Positions 12,170 through 21,491 of a stretch of DNA of 64,000 bases are shown one piece after another. Positions within the stretch are counted from its first letter, which is position 1. Each line of letters begins with the position of its first letter. The DNA lies in NCBI RefSeq assembly GCF_029893805.1, contig NZ_JARXYP010000002.1, forward strand, positions 5,456,001-5,520,000, in the 5' to 3' direction. This DNA comes from Streptomyces sp. SAI-135 (lineage in GTDB: Bacteria; Actinomycetota; Actinomycetes; Streptomycetales; Streptomycetaceae). The notes under the pieces are model-generated. The model did no database searches, was not told the origin of the DNA, and worked only from the letters and a program-made list of their open reading frames with translations. The position numbers were made by a program, and so were the translations under genes.

Positions 12170-12541
12170 GTGCCTACGATCCAGCAGCTGGTCCGCAAGG
12201 GCCGGCAGGACAAGGTCGAGAAGAACAAGACGCCCGCACTCGAGGGTTCCCCTCAGCGTCGCGGCGTCTGCACGCGTGTGTTCACGACCACCCCGAAGAA
12301 GCCGAACTCGGCCCTGCGTAAGGTCGCGCGTGTGCGTCTGACCAGCGGGATCGAGGTCACTGCTTACATTCCGGGTGAGGGACACAACCTGCAGGAGCAC
12401 TCCATCGTGCTCGTGCGCGGCGGCCGTGTGAAGGACCTGCCCGGTGTTCGTTACAAGATCATCCGCGGTTCGCTCGACACCCAGGGTGTCAAGAACCGCA
12501 AGCAGGCCCGCAGCCGCTACGGCGCCAAGAAGGAGAAGTAA
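12170..12541 (+). CDS. rpsL: 30S ribosomal protein S12
   Basis: S12 sits at the decoding centre and sets translational accuracy. The 123-residue protein starts at GTG 12170 behind GGAGAAG; upstream in-frame codons belong to the untranslated leader. The accuracy loop TTPKKPNSALRK contains Lys43, and GRVKDLPGVR contains Lys88. Both are the streptomycin-sensitive residues. It is the first gene of the str operon, two bases before rpsG. Confidence 0.98.
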   Translation: MPTIQQLVRKGRQDKVEKNKTPALEGSPQRRGVCTRVFTTTPKKPNSALRKVARVRLTSGIEVTAYIPGEGHNLQEHSIVLVRGGRVKDLPGVRYKIIRGSLDTQGVKNRKQARSRYGAKKEK

Positions 12542-12543
12542 GA

Positions 12544-13014
12544 ATGCCTCGTAAGGGCCCCGCCCCGAAGCGCCCGGTCATCATCGACCCGGTCTACGGT
12601 TCTCCTCTTGTCACCTCCCTGATCAACAAGGTGCTGCTGAACGGCAAGCGCTCCACCGCCGAGCGCATCGTGTACGGCGCCATGGAGGGCCTGCGCGAGA
12701 AGACCAGCAACGACCCGGTCATCACCCTCAAGCGCGCGCTCGAGAACATCAAGCCGACCCTTGAGGTCAAGTCCCGCCGTGTCGGTGGCGCCACCTACCA
12801 GGTGCCGGTCGAGGTCAAGCCCGGCCGCGCCAACACGCTGGCGCTGCGCTGGCTGGTCGGTTACTCCCGCGCCCGTCGCGAGAAGACCATGACCGAGCGT
12901 CTGCTCAACGAGCTTCTCGACGCCTCGAACGGCCTCGGTGCGGCCGTCAAGAAGCGCGAGGACACGCACAAGATGGCCGAGTCCAACAAGGCCTTCGCGC
13001 ACTACCGCTGGTAG
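12544..13014 (+). CDS. rpsG: 30S ribosomal protein S7
   Basis: S7 nucleates the 30S head and contacts tRNA at the E site. The 156-residue product begins MPRKGPAPKRPVIIDPVYGS, has the usual SLINKVLLNGKRSTAE helix and ends KAFAHYRW, all family signatures at normal length. It starts two bases after rpsL, which implies translational coupling. In enterobacteria S7 represses this operon; whether it does so here is not visible. Confidence 0.98.
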   Translation: MPRKGPAPKRPVIIDPVYGSPLVTSLINKVLLNGKRSTAERIVYGAMEGLREKTSNDPVITLKRALENIKPTLEVKSRRVGGATYQVPVEVKPGRANTLALRWLVGYSRARREKTMTERLLNELLDASNGLGAAVKKREDTHKMAESNKAFAHYRW

Positions 13015-13053
13015 TCGCAGACCCCATCGAGACCGAGAGAAGACTGAAGCCTT

Positions 13054-15180
13054 ATGGCTACCACTTCGCTTGACCTGGCCAGGGTCCGCAACATTGGGAT
13101 CATGGCCCACATCGACGCGGGCAAGACGACCACCACCGAGCGGATCCTGTTCTACACCGGCGTTTCGTACAAGATCGGTGAGGTCCACGACGGCGCCGCC
13201 ACCATGGACTGGATGGAGCAGGAGCAGGAGCGTGGCATCACGATCACCTCTGCTGCCACCACCTGTCACTGGCCGCTCGAGGGCGTCGACCACACCATCA
13301 ACATCATCGACACCCCGGGTCACGTCGACTTCACCGTCGAGGTGGAGCGTTCGCTCCGCGTTCTCGACGGTGCCGTGACGGTGTTCGACGGCGTTGCCGG
13401 CGTGGAGCCGCAGTCCGAGACGGTGTGGCGTCAGGCCGACCGTTACGGCGTGCCCCGCATCTGCTTCGTCAACAAGCTGGACCGTACCGGCGCCGAGTTC
13501 CACCGCTGCGTGGACATGATCTCGGACCGCCTGGGCGCCCAGCCGCTCGTCATGCAGCTGCCGATCGGCGCCGAGGCCGACTTCAAGGGTGTCGTCGACC
13601 TCGTCACCATGAAGGCGCTCGTGTGGTCCGCCGAGGCGGCCAAGGGTGAGATGTACGACACCGTCGACATCCCGGCCACGCACACCGAGGCTGCCGAGGA
13701 GTACCGCGGCAAGCTCATCGAGGCCGTCGCGGAGAACGACGAAGAGATCATGGAGCTGTACCTGGAGGGCGAGGAGCCCACCGTGGAGCAGCTGTACGCC
13801 GCGATCCGTCGTATCACCATCGCGTCCGGCAAGTCGAAGGACACCACGGTCACCCCGGTGTTCTGTGGCACCGCGTTCAAGAACAAGGGCGTCCAGCCCC
13901 TGCTCGACGCGGTCGTGCGCTACCTGCCGACCCCGCTCGACGTCGAGGCCATCGAGGGCCACGACGTCAAGGACCCCGAGGTCGTCGTCAAGCGCAAGCC
14001 GTCCGACGAGGAGCCGCTGTCCGCGCTGGCGTTCAAGATCATGAGCGACCCGCACCTCGGCAAGCTCACCTTCGTCCGGATCTACTCCGGTCGCCTGGAG
14101 TCCGGCACCGCGGTGCTGAACTCCGTCAAGGGCAAGAAGGAGCGCATCGGCAAGATCTACCGCATGCACGCGAACAAGCGTGAGGAGATCGAGTCGGTGG
14201 GCGCCGGCGACATCGTCGCCGTCATGGGCCTGAAGCAGACCACCACCGGTGAGACGCTGTCCGACGACAAGCAGCCGGTGATCCTGGAGTCCATGGACTT
14301 CCCGGCGCCGGTCATCCAGGTCGCCATCGAGCCCAAGTCCAAGGGTGACCAGGAGAAGCTGGGTGTCGCCATCCAGCGTCTCGCGGAGGAGGACCCCTCC
14401 TTCCAGGTCCACTCGGACGAGGAGACCGGCCAGACCATCATCGGTGGTATGGGCGAGCTGCACCTCGAGGTGCTGGTCGACCGTATGCGCCGTGAGTTCA
14501 AGGTCGAGGCCAACGTCGGCAAGCCGCAGGTCGCGTACCGCGAGACGATCCGCAAGGCCGTCGAGCGCGTCGACTACACGCACAAGAAGCAGACTGGTGG
14601 TACCGGCCAGTTCGCCAAGGTGCAGATCGCGATCGAGCCGATCGAGAGCGGCGACGCCTCGTACGAGTTCGTGAACAAGGTGACCGGTGGCCGTATCCCG
14701 AAGGAGTACATCCCTTCGGTGGACGCCGGTGCGCAGGAGGCCATGCAGTTCGGCATCCTCGCCGGGTACGAGATGACGGGCGTTCGCGTCACGCTTCTCG
14801 ACGGCGCCTACCACGAGGTCGACTCCTCCGAGCTCGCGTTCAAGATCGCCGGCTCGCAGGCCTTCAAGGAGGCCGCGCGCAAGGCGTCCCCCGTGCTGCT
14901 CGAGCCGATGATGGCCGTCGAGGTCACCACGCCCGAGGACTACATGGGTGAGGTCATCGGCGACATCAACTCCCGCCGTGGTCAGATCCAGGCCATGGAG
15001 GAGCGGGCCGGTGCCCGCGTCGTGAAGGGCCTCGTGCCCCTCTCGGAGATGTTCGGCTACGTCGGAGACCTCCGCAGCAAGACGTCGGGTCGCGCAAGCT
15101 ACTCGATGCAGTTCGACTCCTACGCCGAGGTTCCGCGGAACGTCGCCGAGGAGATCATCGCGAAGGCCAAGGGCGAGTAA
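13054..15180 (+). CDS. fusA: Elongation factor G
   Basis: EF-G is the GTPase that drives ribosome translocation and, with RRF, recycling. The 708-residue protein shows the P-loop AHIDAGKT (residues 18-25), the switch region RGITIT, the DTPGHVDF element, NKLD for guanine recognition, and the later domains III-V (IGGMGELHLEVLVDRMRREF, GYVGDLRSKTSGRASYSMQF). ATG 13054 follows GAGAGAAGA. It is the third gene of the str operon. The 154-base gap to tuf contains structure and possibly a separate tuf promoter. Confidence 0.98.
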   Translation: MATTSLDLARVRNIGIMAHIDAGKTTTTERILFYTGVSYKIGEVHDGAATMDWMEQEQERGITITSAATTCHWPLEGVDHTINIIDTPGHVDFTVEVERSLRVLDGAVTVFDGVAGVEPQSETVWRQADRYGVPRICFVNKLDRTGAEFHRCVDMISDRLGAQPLVMQLPIGAEADFKGVVDLVTMKALVWSAEAAKGEMYDTVDIPATHTEAAEEYRGKLIEAVAENDEEIMELYLEGEEPTVEQLYAAIRRITIASGKSKDTTVTPVFCGTAFKNKGVQPLLDAVVRYLPTPLDVEAIEGHDVKDPEVVVKRKPSDEEPLSALAFKIMSDPHLGKLTFVRIYSGRLESGTAVLNSVKGKKERIGKIYRMHANKREEIESVGAGDIVAVMGLKQTTTGETLSDDKQPVILESMDFPAPVIQVAIEPKSKGDQEKLGVAIQRLAEEDPSFQVHSDEETGQTIIGGMGELHLEVLVDRMRREFKVEANVGKPQVAYRETIRKAVERVDYTHKKQTGGTGQFAKVQIAIEPIESGDASYEFVNKVTGGRIPKEYIPSVDAGAQEAMQFGILAGYEMTGVRVTLLDGAYHEVDSSELAFKIAGSQAFKEAARKASPVLLEPMMAVEVTTPEDYMGEVIGDINSRRGQIQAMEERAGARVVKGLVPLSEMFGYVGDLRSKTSGRASYSMQFDSYAEVPRNVAEEIIAKAKGE

Positions 15181-15205
15181 CGCACCGCGTTCGCACGCTT
15201 TAGGC

Positions 15206-15258
15206 TTGACTCCGGAGCCCGGAGGGGCATTCACCCGCAATTGTGGGGGAGTGCCCCC
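15206..15258 (+). promoter_or_regulatory. Possible separate tuf promoter and leader hairpin
   Basis: TTGACT (15206-15211) is a good -35, but the -10 at 17 bases (ATTCAC, 15229-15234) is poor. A GGGGG-AGTG-CCCCC hairpin follows at 15245-15258. Streptomyces tuf1 is known to have its own promoter in the fusA-tuf gap, which makes this the likely place. Confidence 0.4.
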
Positions 15259-15334
15259 GGGCCGAGGCTTTCCAGCAAAGATCACCTGGCGCCGATGAAG
15301 CAAGGCGTTCAGAACCACTCCACAGGAGGACCCC

Positions 15335-16528
<1,194 letters not shown>

Positions 16529-16569
16529 TCTTGACCTGACAGGTCTCCGAGACCCGTAGGTCTCTGAAG

Positions 16570-16602
16570 GGGCCCGTACGACTTCGGTCGTACGGGCCCT
16601 TT
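16570..16602 (+). terminator. Terminator of the str operon
   Basis: A perfect 13-base-pair stem, GGGCCCGTACGAC with its complement around a TTCG tetraloop, is followed by TTT. It would also serve the convergent gene on the other strand. Confidence 0.9.
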
Positions 16603-16679
16603 CGCCTGCCCGGTGTCAGAGGTGGGCTTCGCCTGTCCGGCCTCGGATGCGGGCTTCGCCTGTCGGCCTCAGATGCGGG
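16600..16679. repeat. Three imperfect tandem copies of a 26-27 base unit
   Basis: The unit CTTCGCCTGTCCGGCCTC plus GGATGCGGG recurs about three times head to tail. Copy one (16600-16626) is the most diverged; copies two (16627-16652) and three (16653-16679) differ by few bases. The array overlaps the last codons of the leftward gene that ends at 16669. Confidence 0.7.
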
Positions 16680-17136
16680 CGCGGATCTGCCGGACGGGGT
16701 GCCCGAGAACCTCCCCGATCGCGCTCAGCTCCCGTTCGTCGAACGGCCCCCGGTCCGCGTTCCACACGGCGATCTCGAACCGGGCGAACCCGCAGGGCCA
16801 GTCGTAGTCCAGGGCGTCCAGCGAGGTTCCCGCCCCGCAGCAGGGGACCATGACGGCGAGGGTGGCGAACCCGTCGTCGGCGTGGGCCTCGATCAGATCG
16901 CGGTACCACTCGGGGTCGATGGCCGCCCCGCAGGCCGGGCAGCCGATCTTCATCAGGTTCTCGCCGCAGTCGACGGCGGTGACCGTGTCGTACCAGTCGG
17001 CGTCGATCTCGGTGTCGAACCCGCTGTCGGCCTCGGGGGCGAGGCGGGTCACGAGCGCTGTGGCGCGGTCGCCGGCATCGCGGTCGGGCTGCCAGTGGGG
17101 GTCGGTCGGGATGACCGAGTAGACGGTGTCACTCAT
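16669..17136 (-). CDS. Cysteine-rich small protein of unknown function
   Basis: I do not recognise a named family. The 155-residue acidic protein begins MSDTVYSVIPTDPHWQPD. Its central region has Cys57, a CPAC pair (66 and 69), a PCCG pair (99-100) and Cys115, spaced as in a small zinc-ribbon or metal-binding fold. ATG 17136 is preferred because the 67 in-frame codons before it are low-complexity and have no recognisable start site. The C-terminal codons run into a tandem repeat shared with the tuf downstream region. It converges on tuf and shares its terminator. Confidence 0.7.
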   Translation of the reverse strand: MSDTVYSVIPTDPHWQPDRDAGDRATALVTRLAPEADSGFDTEIDADWYDTVTAVDCGENLMKIGCPACGAAIDPEWYRDLIEAHADDGFATLAVMVPCCGAGTSLDALDYDWPCGFARFEIAVWNADRGPFDERELSAIGEVLGHPVRQIRARI

Positions 17137-17357
17137 GCCCGGGATCATCCGGGCGCACGTGGCGTGGCGGCAAGGCGTCAAGTGAAGCCTCGGGGAACTT
17201 TGCGGAGCGGTGCGGCGAGCGTTGTGGCAACTCCCCGGCAGTGGTGGGGGAAATGCTCCTGTCTGGACCCTGTGGGGTGGTTGTGAGGGTCGTAGCCTGA
17301 GGCGTCCGGTGGCCGCTCCCGGCCCGGATTCCCTCACGAGGACGGACGGACACGCAG

Positions 17358-18557
17358 GTGTCGATGCAGGACGCGGAGAGCAGAGGGTCGATACCGCGAC
17401 GGGTCGTCGGCGGCCTGCAACAGCCGCTTCCGCCCCTCGCCGCGCCCAGCGCGCAGGTACGGCCCGCCCGGTCCGCCGCCGTACGAGACCGTGCCGGCCG
17501 CCGTCTCTACGCCATCGACGGCATCCGGCTCCTCGCCGCCCTGATGGTCGCCGTGCACCACTACGCCGGCACCAACCGCGTCGACCAGCCCGGCAACCGC
17601 ATCTGGGACCGCCCGGTCTCCGACATCATGCCGACGGTCTTCCGGTTCGCCTCCTACGGCTGGATCGGCGTCGAGATCTTCTTCGTGATCAGCGGTTTCG
17701 TGATCTGCATGTCCTGCTGGGGCCGCAGCCCCCGGCAGTTCTTCACGTCCCGGGTGATCCGGCTGTACCCGGCGTACTGGTTCGCCATCGTCTTCACCAC
17801 GGCCGTCCTGGTGGCCCTGCCGGGCGTGTGGGACCGCCTGCGCACCCGTGACGTCCTCCTCAACTTCACGATGCTTCAGTCGGGTTCGGGCGTCATGAAC
17901 GTCGACGGCGTCTACTGGACCCTCTGGTCGGAGCTGCGCTTCTACCTCCTCTTCCTGGTCGTCGTGTGGAGCGGCCTGACCTACCGCAAGGTCGTCGTCT
18001 TCTGCTGCGTGTGGGGCGCCGCGGCCATGCTGGCCCCGATCTCCAAACTCCCGCTCCTCGAACTGGTCGCCAATCTGGAGGGCGCCTGGTACTTCATCGC
18101 GGGCCTGTCCCTCTACCTGATGCACCGCTTCGGCCAGGATCTGCTGCTGTGGGGCATCCTGGCGATGGCCTGGCTGATGGGCCAGCGCGAACTCGGCATC
18201 CGGATCGACGAGGTCGAGCATGTATCGGGGTGGCGGGGGAGTGTTCTGATCTTCACGGTCTTCCTGCTGGCCATGGTCGCCATCGCCCTCGGCGCCACGG
18301 ACCGGGTCCGCTGGAAGTGGCTGGTGACGGCGGGCGCGCTCACGTATCCGCTGTACCTGATGCACTACGCGGCCGGTACGACGCTGATCAACCGGCTCCG
18401 CGACACGATGGACGCCCGTCTCCTGGTCGTCTCCGTCATCGCCGGCTTCATGGTGCTGAGCTGGCTGGTGCACCGGTTCGTGGAGCGGCCGACGGCACGG
18501 CTGCTGAAGCGGGGACTGGACACGTCGTTCGCGCGGCTGCGGAACGCGAGCGGCTGA
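17358..18557 (+). CDS. Membrane acyltransferase, acyltransferase-3 family
   Basis: This 399-residue integral membrane protein with about ten hydrophobic segments belongs to the acyltransferase-3 (OafA/YrhL-type) family, which O-acylates cell-surface sugars or secreted metabolites. Family features seen are the N-terminal IDGIRLLAALMVAVHH motif (residues 55-70, His-His), WIGVEIFFVISGFVI (about 101-115) with the next SRVIRLYPAYWFAI arginine motif, and the C-terminal VERPTARLL end. The start is GTG 17358; an ATG two codons later is equally possible. The acyl donor and acceptor cannot be told from the sequence. It stands alone, with no pathway genes beside it. Confidence 0.85.
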   Translation: MSMQDAESRGSIPRRVVGGLQQPLPPLAAPSAQVRPARSAAVRDRAGRRLYAIDGIRLLAALMVAVHHYAGTNRVDQPGNRIWDRPVSDIMPTVFRFASYGWIGVEIFFVISGFVICMSCWGRSPRQFFTSRVIRLYPAYWFAIVFTTAVLVALPGVWDRLRTRDVLLNFTMLQSGSGVMNVDGVYWTLWSELRFYLLFLVVVWSGLTYRKVVVFCCVWGAAAMLAPISKLPLLELVANLEGAWYFIAGLSLYLMHRFGQDLLLWGILAMAWLMGQRELGIRIDEVEHVSGWRGSVLIFTVFLLAMVAIALGATDRVRWKWLVTAGALTYPLYLMHYAAGTTLINRLRDTMDARLLVVSVIAGFMVLSWLVHRFVERPTARLLKRGLDTSFARLRNASG

Positions 18558-18638
18558 CGCCGTGACTCCGCACGGCGACCGTGTGTTCTGAGTACGAACG
18601 CTCATGCGGACGGGCGCGGCGGGCGCTGGGATGGTGCC

Positions 18639-18944
18639 ATGCCGGACAACTCACTGGACGACCGTGCACAGGGGGCCTGGGCGGCCCCGCTGATCTCGAC
18701 CCTGCTCACGCTCCCCGCGTGCCTGGTGGCCTACGCCCGGGCCGACCGCTTCGACGCGAGCTACGGTGTGGCCTTCCCGATGCTCCTGGCGGGCCTGGGC
18801 GTGGCCCTGTTCCTGGTGGCGGCGAGCTGGGCGACGCCCTGGGAGCGCCACGACTCCGCCCGCCGCCTGGGCCTCGCGGCAGCGGCACCCTTCACGGTCC
18901 CGCTCGCCTACGCCGTCTTCGTTGCCCTGGTCGGCCGGCCGTAG
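18639..18944 (+). CDS. Small three-helix membrane protein
   Basis: This 101-residue protein of unknown function has three hydrophobic helices (about 18-34, 45-62 and 75-97) separated by short charged loops. ATG 18639 is the first start, with a weak GGGATGG upstream. The coding periodicity looks typical of the genome. The next gene begins 72 bases downstream on the same strand. No family assignment is possible from motifs. Confidence 0.6.
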   Translation: MPDNSLDDRAQGAWAAPLISTLLTLPACLVAYARADRFDASYGVAFPMLLAGLGVALFLVAASWATPWERHDSARRLGLAAAAPFTVPLAYAVFVALVGRP

Positions 18945-19015
18945 GCCGAGGGAAAGTCATGATCAGGTCATGGGATAGTCTGCCGCTCCTTTCCCGCGCC
19001 ACGAAAGAGGTGGTA

Positions 19016-19843
19016 ATGACCACTGGCAGACGTACGGCCACCGGGGCCGCGCTTGTGGGGGCACTGGCCCTCACCCTCCTGAACGCCCCGGCGGCCCAGG
19101 CCCAGGACACCGGGATCACCGTGTCCGACATCGTGATCAACAAGGGCAAGCCGATCGTCGTCGGCACCTCGAAGGTGGTGGAGCCGCCCCTCACCTTCAA
19201 GATCGCCCTGCCGCCCGGGTACAGCACGAGCGACCCGTCCCGGTACGACGCGTTCCCCTTCATCTACCGGGGAGGTCTGGAGCACGCGGCCGACACCGGT
19301 GACAACTACATCGGACCGGGCAGCTACACCTGCTACGAGCTGAGCGCCCGGAAGGCCGAGTGCGAGGGGTCCCTCTACATCGACCCCCACCCCTCTCAGG
19401 AGCACGTCGACTCCAACGGCGACGCCACCACCTGGAAGACGGCTGTGGCCCTGCGCCTCTTCCGGGCCAGCGGGAGCCTCGTGGCCGAGGAGCACGAGAC
19501 CCGGTCCCTGACCGTCCGGCTCAAGCGGGCGGCGAAGGTCACCGTGAACGCCTCGCCGGAGCCGGTGGTCAAGGGCAAGAAGATCACCGTCACCGGCAGG
19601 CTCACCCGGGCGGACTGGGCGACGAAGAAGTACCGCGGCTATGGCGGCCGTTCGGTCAGCCTCCAGTTCCGCGAGACGGGCACCAGCTCCTTCGTCACGG
19701 TCAAGAAGGTCACGACGAGCAGCACCGGCGCCCTGAAGACCACGGTCACCGCGTCGAAGGACGGGACCTGGCGCTGGTCGTACGGCGGCAACGACACGAC
19801 GGGTGCCACGACGAGCGGCGGGGACCACGTGGACGTGCGCTGA
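19016..19843 (+). CDS. Secreted protein with C-terminal Ig-like domain
   Basis: This 275-residue exported protein has a signal peptide (residues 1-30, RR pair, hydrophobic core, cleavage after AQA). The first half (about 31-165) is a beta-rich region with a disulfide candidate pair in the CYELSARKAEC segment. The second half (about 172-275) looks like a bacterial Ig-like domain, with VTVNASPEPVVKGKKITVTG at its start and a WRWSYGGNDTTGATTS end typical of such repeats in Streptomyces surface proteins. ATG 19016 follows AGAGG; the 145 codons before it are a spurious extension. Function is unknown. A bidirectional terminator follows. Confidence 0.75.
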   Translation: MTTGRRTATGAALVGALALTLLNAPAAQAQDTGITVSDIVINKGKPIVVGTSKVVEPPLTFKIALPPGYSTSDPSRYDAFPFIYRGGLEHAADTGDNYIGPGSYTCYELSARKAECEGSLYIDPHPSQEHVDSNGDATTWKTAVALRLFRASGSLVAEEHETRSLTVRLKRAAKVTVNASPEPVVKGKKITVTGRLTRADWATKKYRGYGGRSVSLQFRETGTSSFVTVKKVTTSSTGALKTTVTASKDGTWRWSYGGNDTTGATTSGGDHVDVR

Positions 19844-19864
19844 CGCGCCCGGTTCGACTGCGTG

Positions 19865-19886
19865 GCCGGCGCTTGACCGCGCCGGC
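19865..19886. terminator. Bidirectional terminator hairpin
   Basis: GCCGGCGC (19865-19872) pairs with GCGCCGGC (19879-19886) around TTGACC. It lies between two convergent genes and its last base is in the stop codon of the leftward one. Confidence 0.6.
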
Positions 19887-20212
19887 TACGCGGGCGGTGC
19901 CGTGTCGCCGACGAGTCGCAGTGTGGGAGGCGTTGGGGCGAACTCGCCGATTTCGAGTGCCGCCTCGCGCCAGTGCGCGATGAGTTCGAGGATCCCCTCG
20001 CTGTCCTGGCGGTAGCCGGGTGGCGGCATGTGAGGCGCGGTCGGCCACATGATGGTGGCGGCGAATCGGACCGCGTGCATGGCGGCAGTCACGTGTGGGT
20101 CGACAGACCGGTCCTCCAGGCGCCGCAGGGTGTCGAGCCGGGCGGCGGTGTCGAGGAGCTCGGCGTACATCAGCGCGCGCTCCCGCGTGTGCGCGATCGT
20201 GGGCTCGCTCAC
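19886..20212 (-). CDS. Small helical protein, partner of the winged-helix gene
   Basis: This 108-residue protein of unknown function is mostly helical at the N-terminus (ALMYAELLDTAARLDTLRRLED) with a Pro-rich middle. Its GTG start at 20212 overlaps the stop of the preceding gene (GTGA), so the two are translationally coupled and probably act together. It has no signal peptide and no metal-binding motif. Confidence 0.7.
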   Translation of the reverse strand: MSEPTIAHTRERALMYAELLDTAARLDTLRRLEDRSVDPHVTAAMHAVRFAATIMWPTAPHMPPPGYRQDSEGILELIAHWREAALEIGEFAPTPPTLRLVGDTAPPA

Positions 20213-21150
20213 GGGGGTGTGCCTCCGGGCTTCGGGTAGGGGTGATGTCCTTCGTGGCCCGCCTCACGACAGTCGCGGCAGCGGGCGTTCTTCTCCCAGG
20301 TTCGAAGGCCCCGGTCGCAGCCGTCGCAGTTGCCCATCGGGGGCACAGGGGCGGGCTTGCCGTCGGGTGACGCGTCGGGCGGGGCCGGAGCCGGGAGGAA
20401 CTCGGTGAGCCGGTGGGCGAGCAGAGCCGCGGGGTGGCGTACGGGGTCGCGCGGGAGATTCGAGGTCAGTGAGTGGCGTACGGCTTCGGGGCGAGCGCCG
20501 CGTTCCAGCCAGGCGGCGACGGCGGGGGCGAGCCGCCGGACATCGCGCTCGGCGAGGAGCAGGCGGCGGTCGTCGTGGTGGAGCGTGGCGAGGAGGTCGG
20601 TCGCGGCACGCTGGAGCTCCGGGGTGGGGGTCTGGGGTTGAGGGAGCGGTGGTTTAGAGGCGGGGGAGGGAGACGGCGGGGCAGGTGTCGTGGGCTCGGG
20701 CGCAGCTGCGGTGGGCGGTGACGGCGGCGGTACGGCACCGGAGGCCGGGCGGGGTGGAACCTTGGCCGCGGGGGGAGGGGGGCCGTTCTCCACGTACGGG
20801 GCCTGGGGTTGGTTGTACGAGACCGTGTGCGTGACGACCCGGCCGTTGGGGAGCCGTTTGCGCACCTGGGCCAGATAGCCGTGGGCCTTCAGCTCACGCA
20901 GGGCGGCGGCGATACGGGTCTCGCCCTCGGTGAAGCGGTCGGCGAGGGTCTTGATGTCGATGCGGGCCTGGTCCGGCAGCGACTGGATGTGCAGGGCGAG
21001 TCCGATCGCGGTGAGCGAGAGCTGGCGGTGCTGGGCGAGGTGGTTGCCGACGACCGTGAACCTGGCCGTGTGCGGGACCTTGATGTGGGTGACGCCGCGC
21101 GGATTCAGCGGCTGGGAGCACGGGAGCGCGCTAAGGTTCTGGGTGTCCAT
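20209..21150 (-). CDS. Winged-helix DNA-binding protein with C-terminal zinc ribbon
   Basis: This 313-residue protein is probably a transcription regulator. Residues about 25-115 form a winged helix of the type seen in replication-initiator and MarR-like proteins (LTAIGLALHIQSLPDQARID, then LADRFTEGETRIAAALRELK as the recognition region). A long Pro/Ala-rich linker (about 122-180) follows, then a helical segment, and the C-terminus carries two CxxC pairs (CDGC and CRDC, about residues 275-292) of a small zinc ribbon. ATG 21150 has an AAGGAAG site further upstream. It is coupled to the small downstream protein. I know similar orphan proteins from Streptomyces genomes, but their targets are not described to my knowledge. 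Confidence 0.75.
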   Translation of the reverse strand: MDTQNLSALPCSQPLNPRGVTHIKVPHTARFTVVGNHLAQHRQLSLTAIGLALHIQSLPDQARIDIKTLADRFTEGETRIAAALRELKAHGYLAQVRKRLPNGRVVTHTVSYNQPQAPYVENGPPPPAAKVPPRPASGAVPPPSPPTAAAPEPTTPAPPSPSPASKPPLPQPQTPTPELQRAATDLLATLHHDDRRLLLAERDVRRLAPAVAAWLERGARPEAVRHSLTSNLPRDPVRHPAALLAHRLTEFLPAPAPPDASPDGKPAPVPPMGNCDGCDRGLRTWEKNARCRDCREAGHEGHHPYPKPGGTPP

Positions 21151-21491
21151 CGGGAAGCCCTAACTTCCTTGGTGGTCAGGCCCTCGCACTGGGATTGCCG
21201 TCCCGGCGGGGGCCGTCGCATGTCTGCGGTGAGGTGATCGCGGCGAGCATATGCCAGCGAACCGCCAGCAAATCCAGCTGAGTTGAGGAACGCCACTCGT
21301 ACGGGTGACCAGGGGTTCTGTGGAGGCTCGGTCGGGTGGGGTGGGGTTGGTTCTCTTCCCGGTTTTCGCCTGAGGGCTTTGATCACGCGTGGCGCCGGGC
21401 GGTGGAGTACCGGCACGTGGCGGGGCGCGTTCCGGTGGGGGCGAGGACGGTTTGGCGTCATCGCCCCCACTTTGAGGTCTGTCGCCACGGC
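21151..21491. other. Intergenic region before the winged-helix gene
   Basis: I find no convincing gene in these 341 bases. Reading leftward, TTGCTG (21271-21266) and an AT-containing CATATGCT (21253-21246) suggest a promoter for the winged-helix operon, but the spacing is only 14 bases. A direct repeat GCTGGC flanks that spacer. An open frame at 21488-21105 looks like a composition artefact. Confidence 0.4.

Noticed and set aside
21105..21488. 127-codon minus-strand frame upstream of the winged-helix gene
   Set aside because: It is Pro/Arg-rich with no motif, overlaps the start of the real gene in another frame and lacks a good ribosome site.
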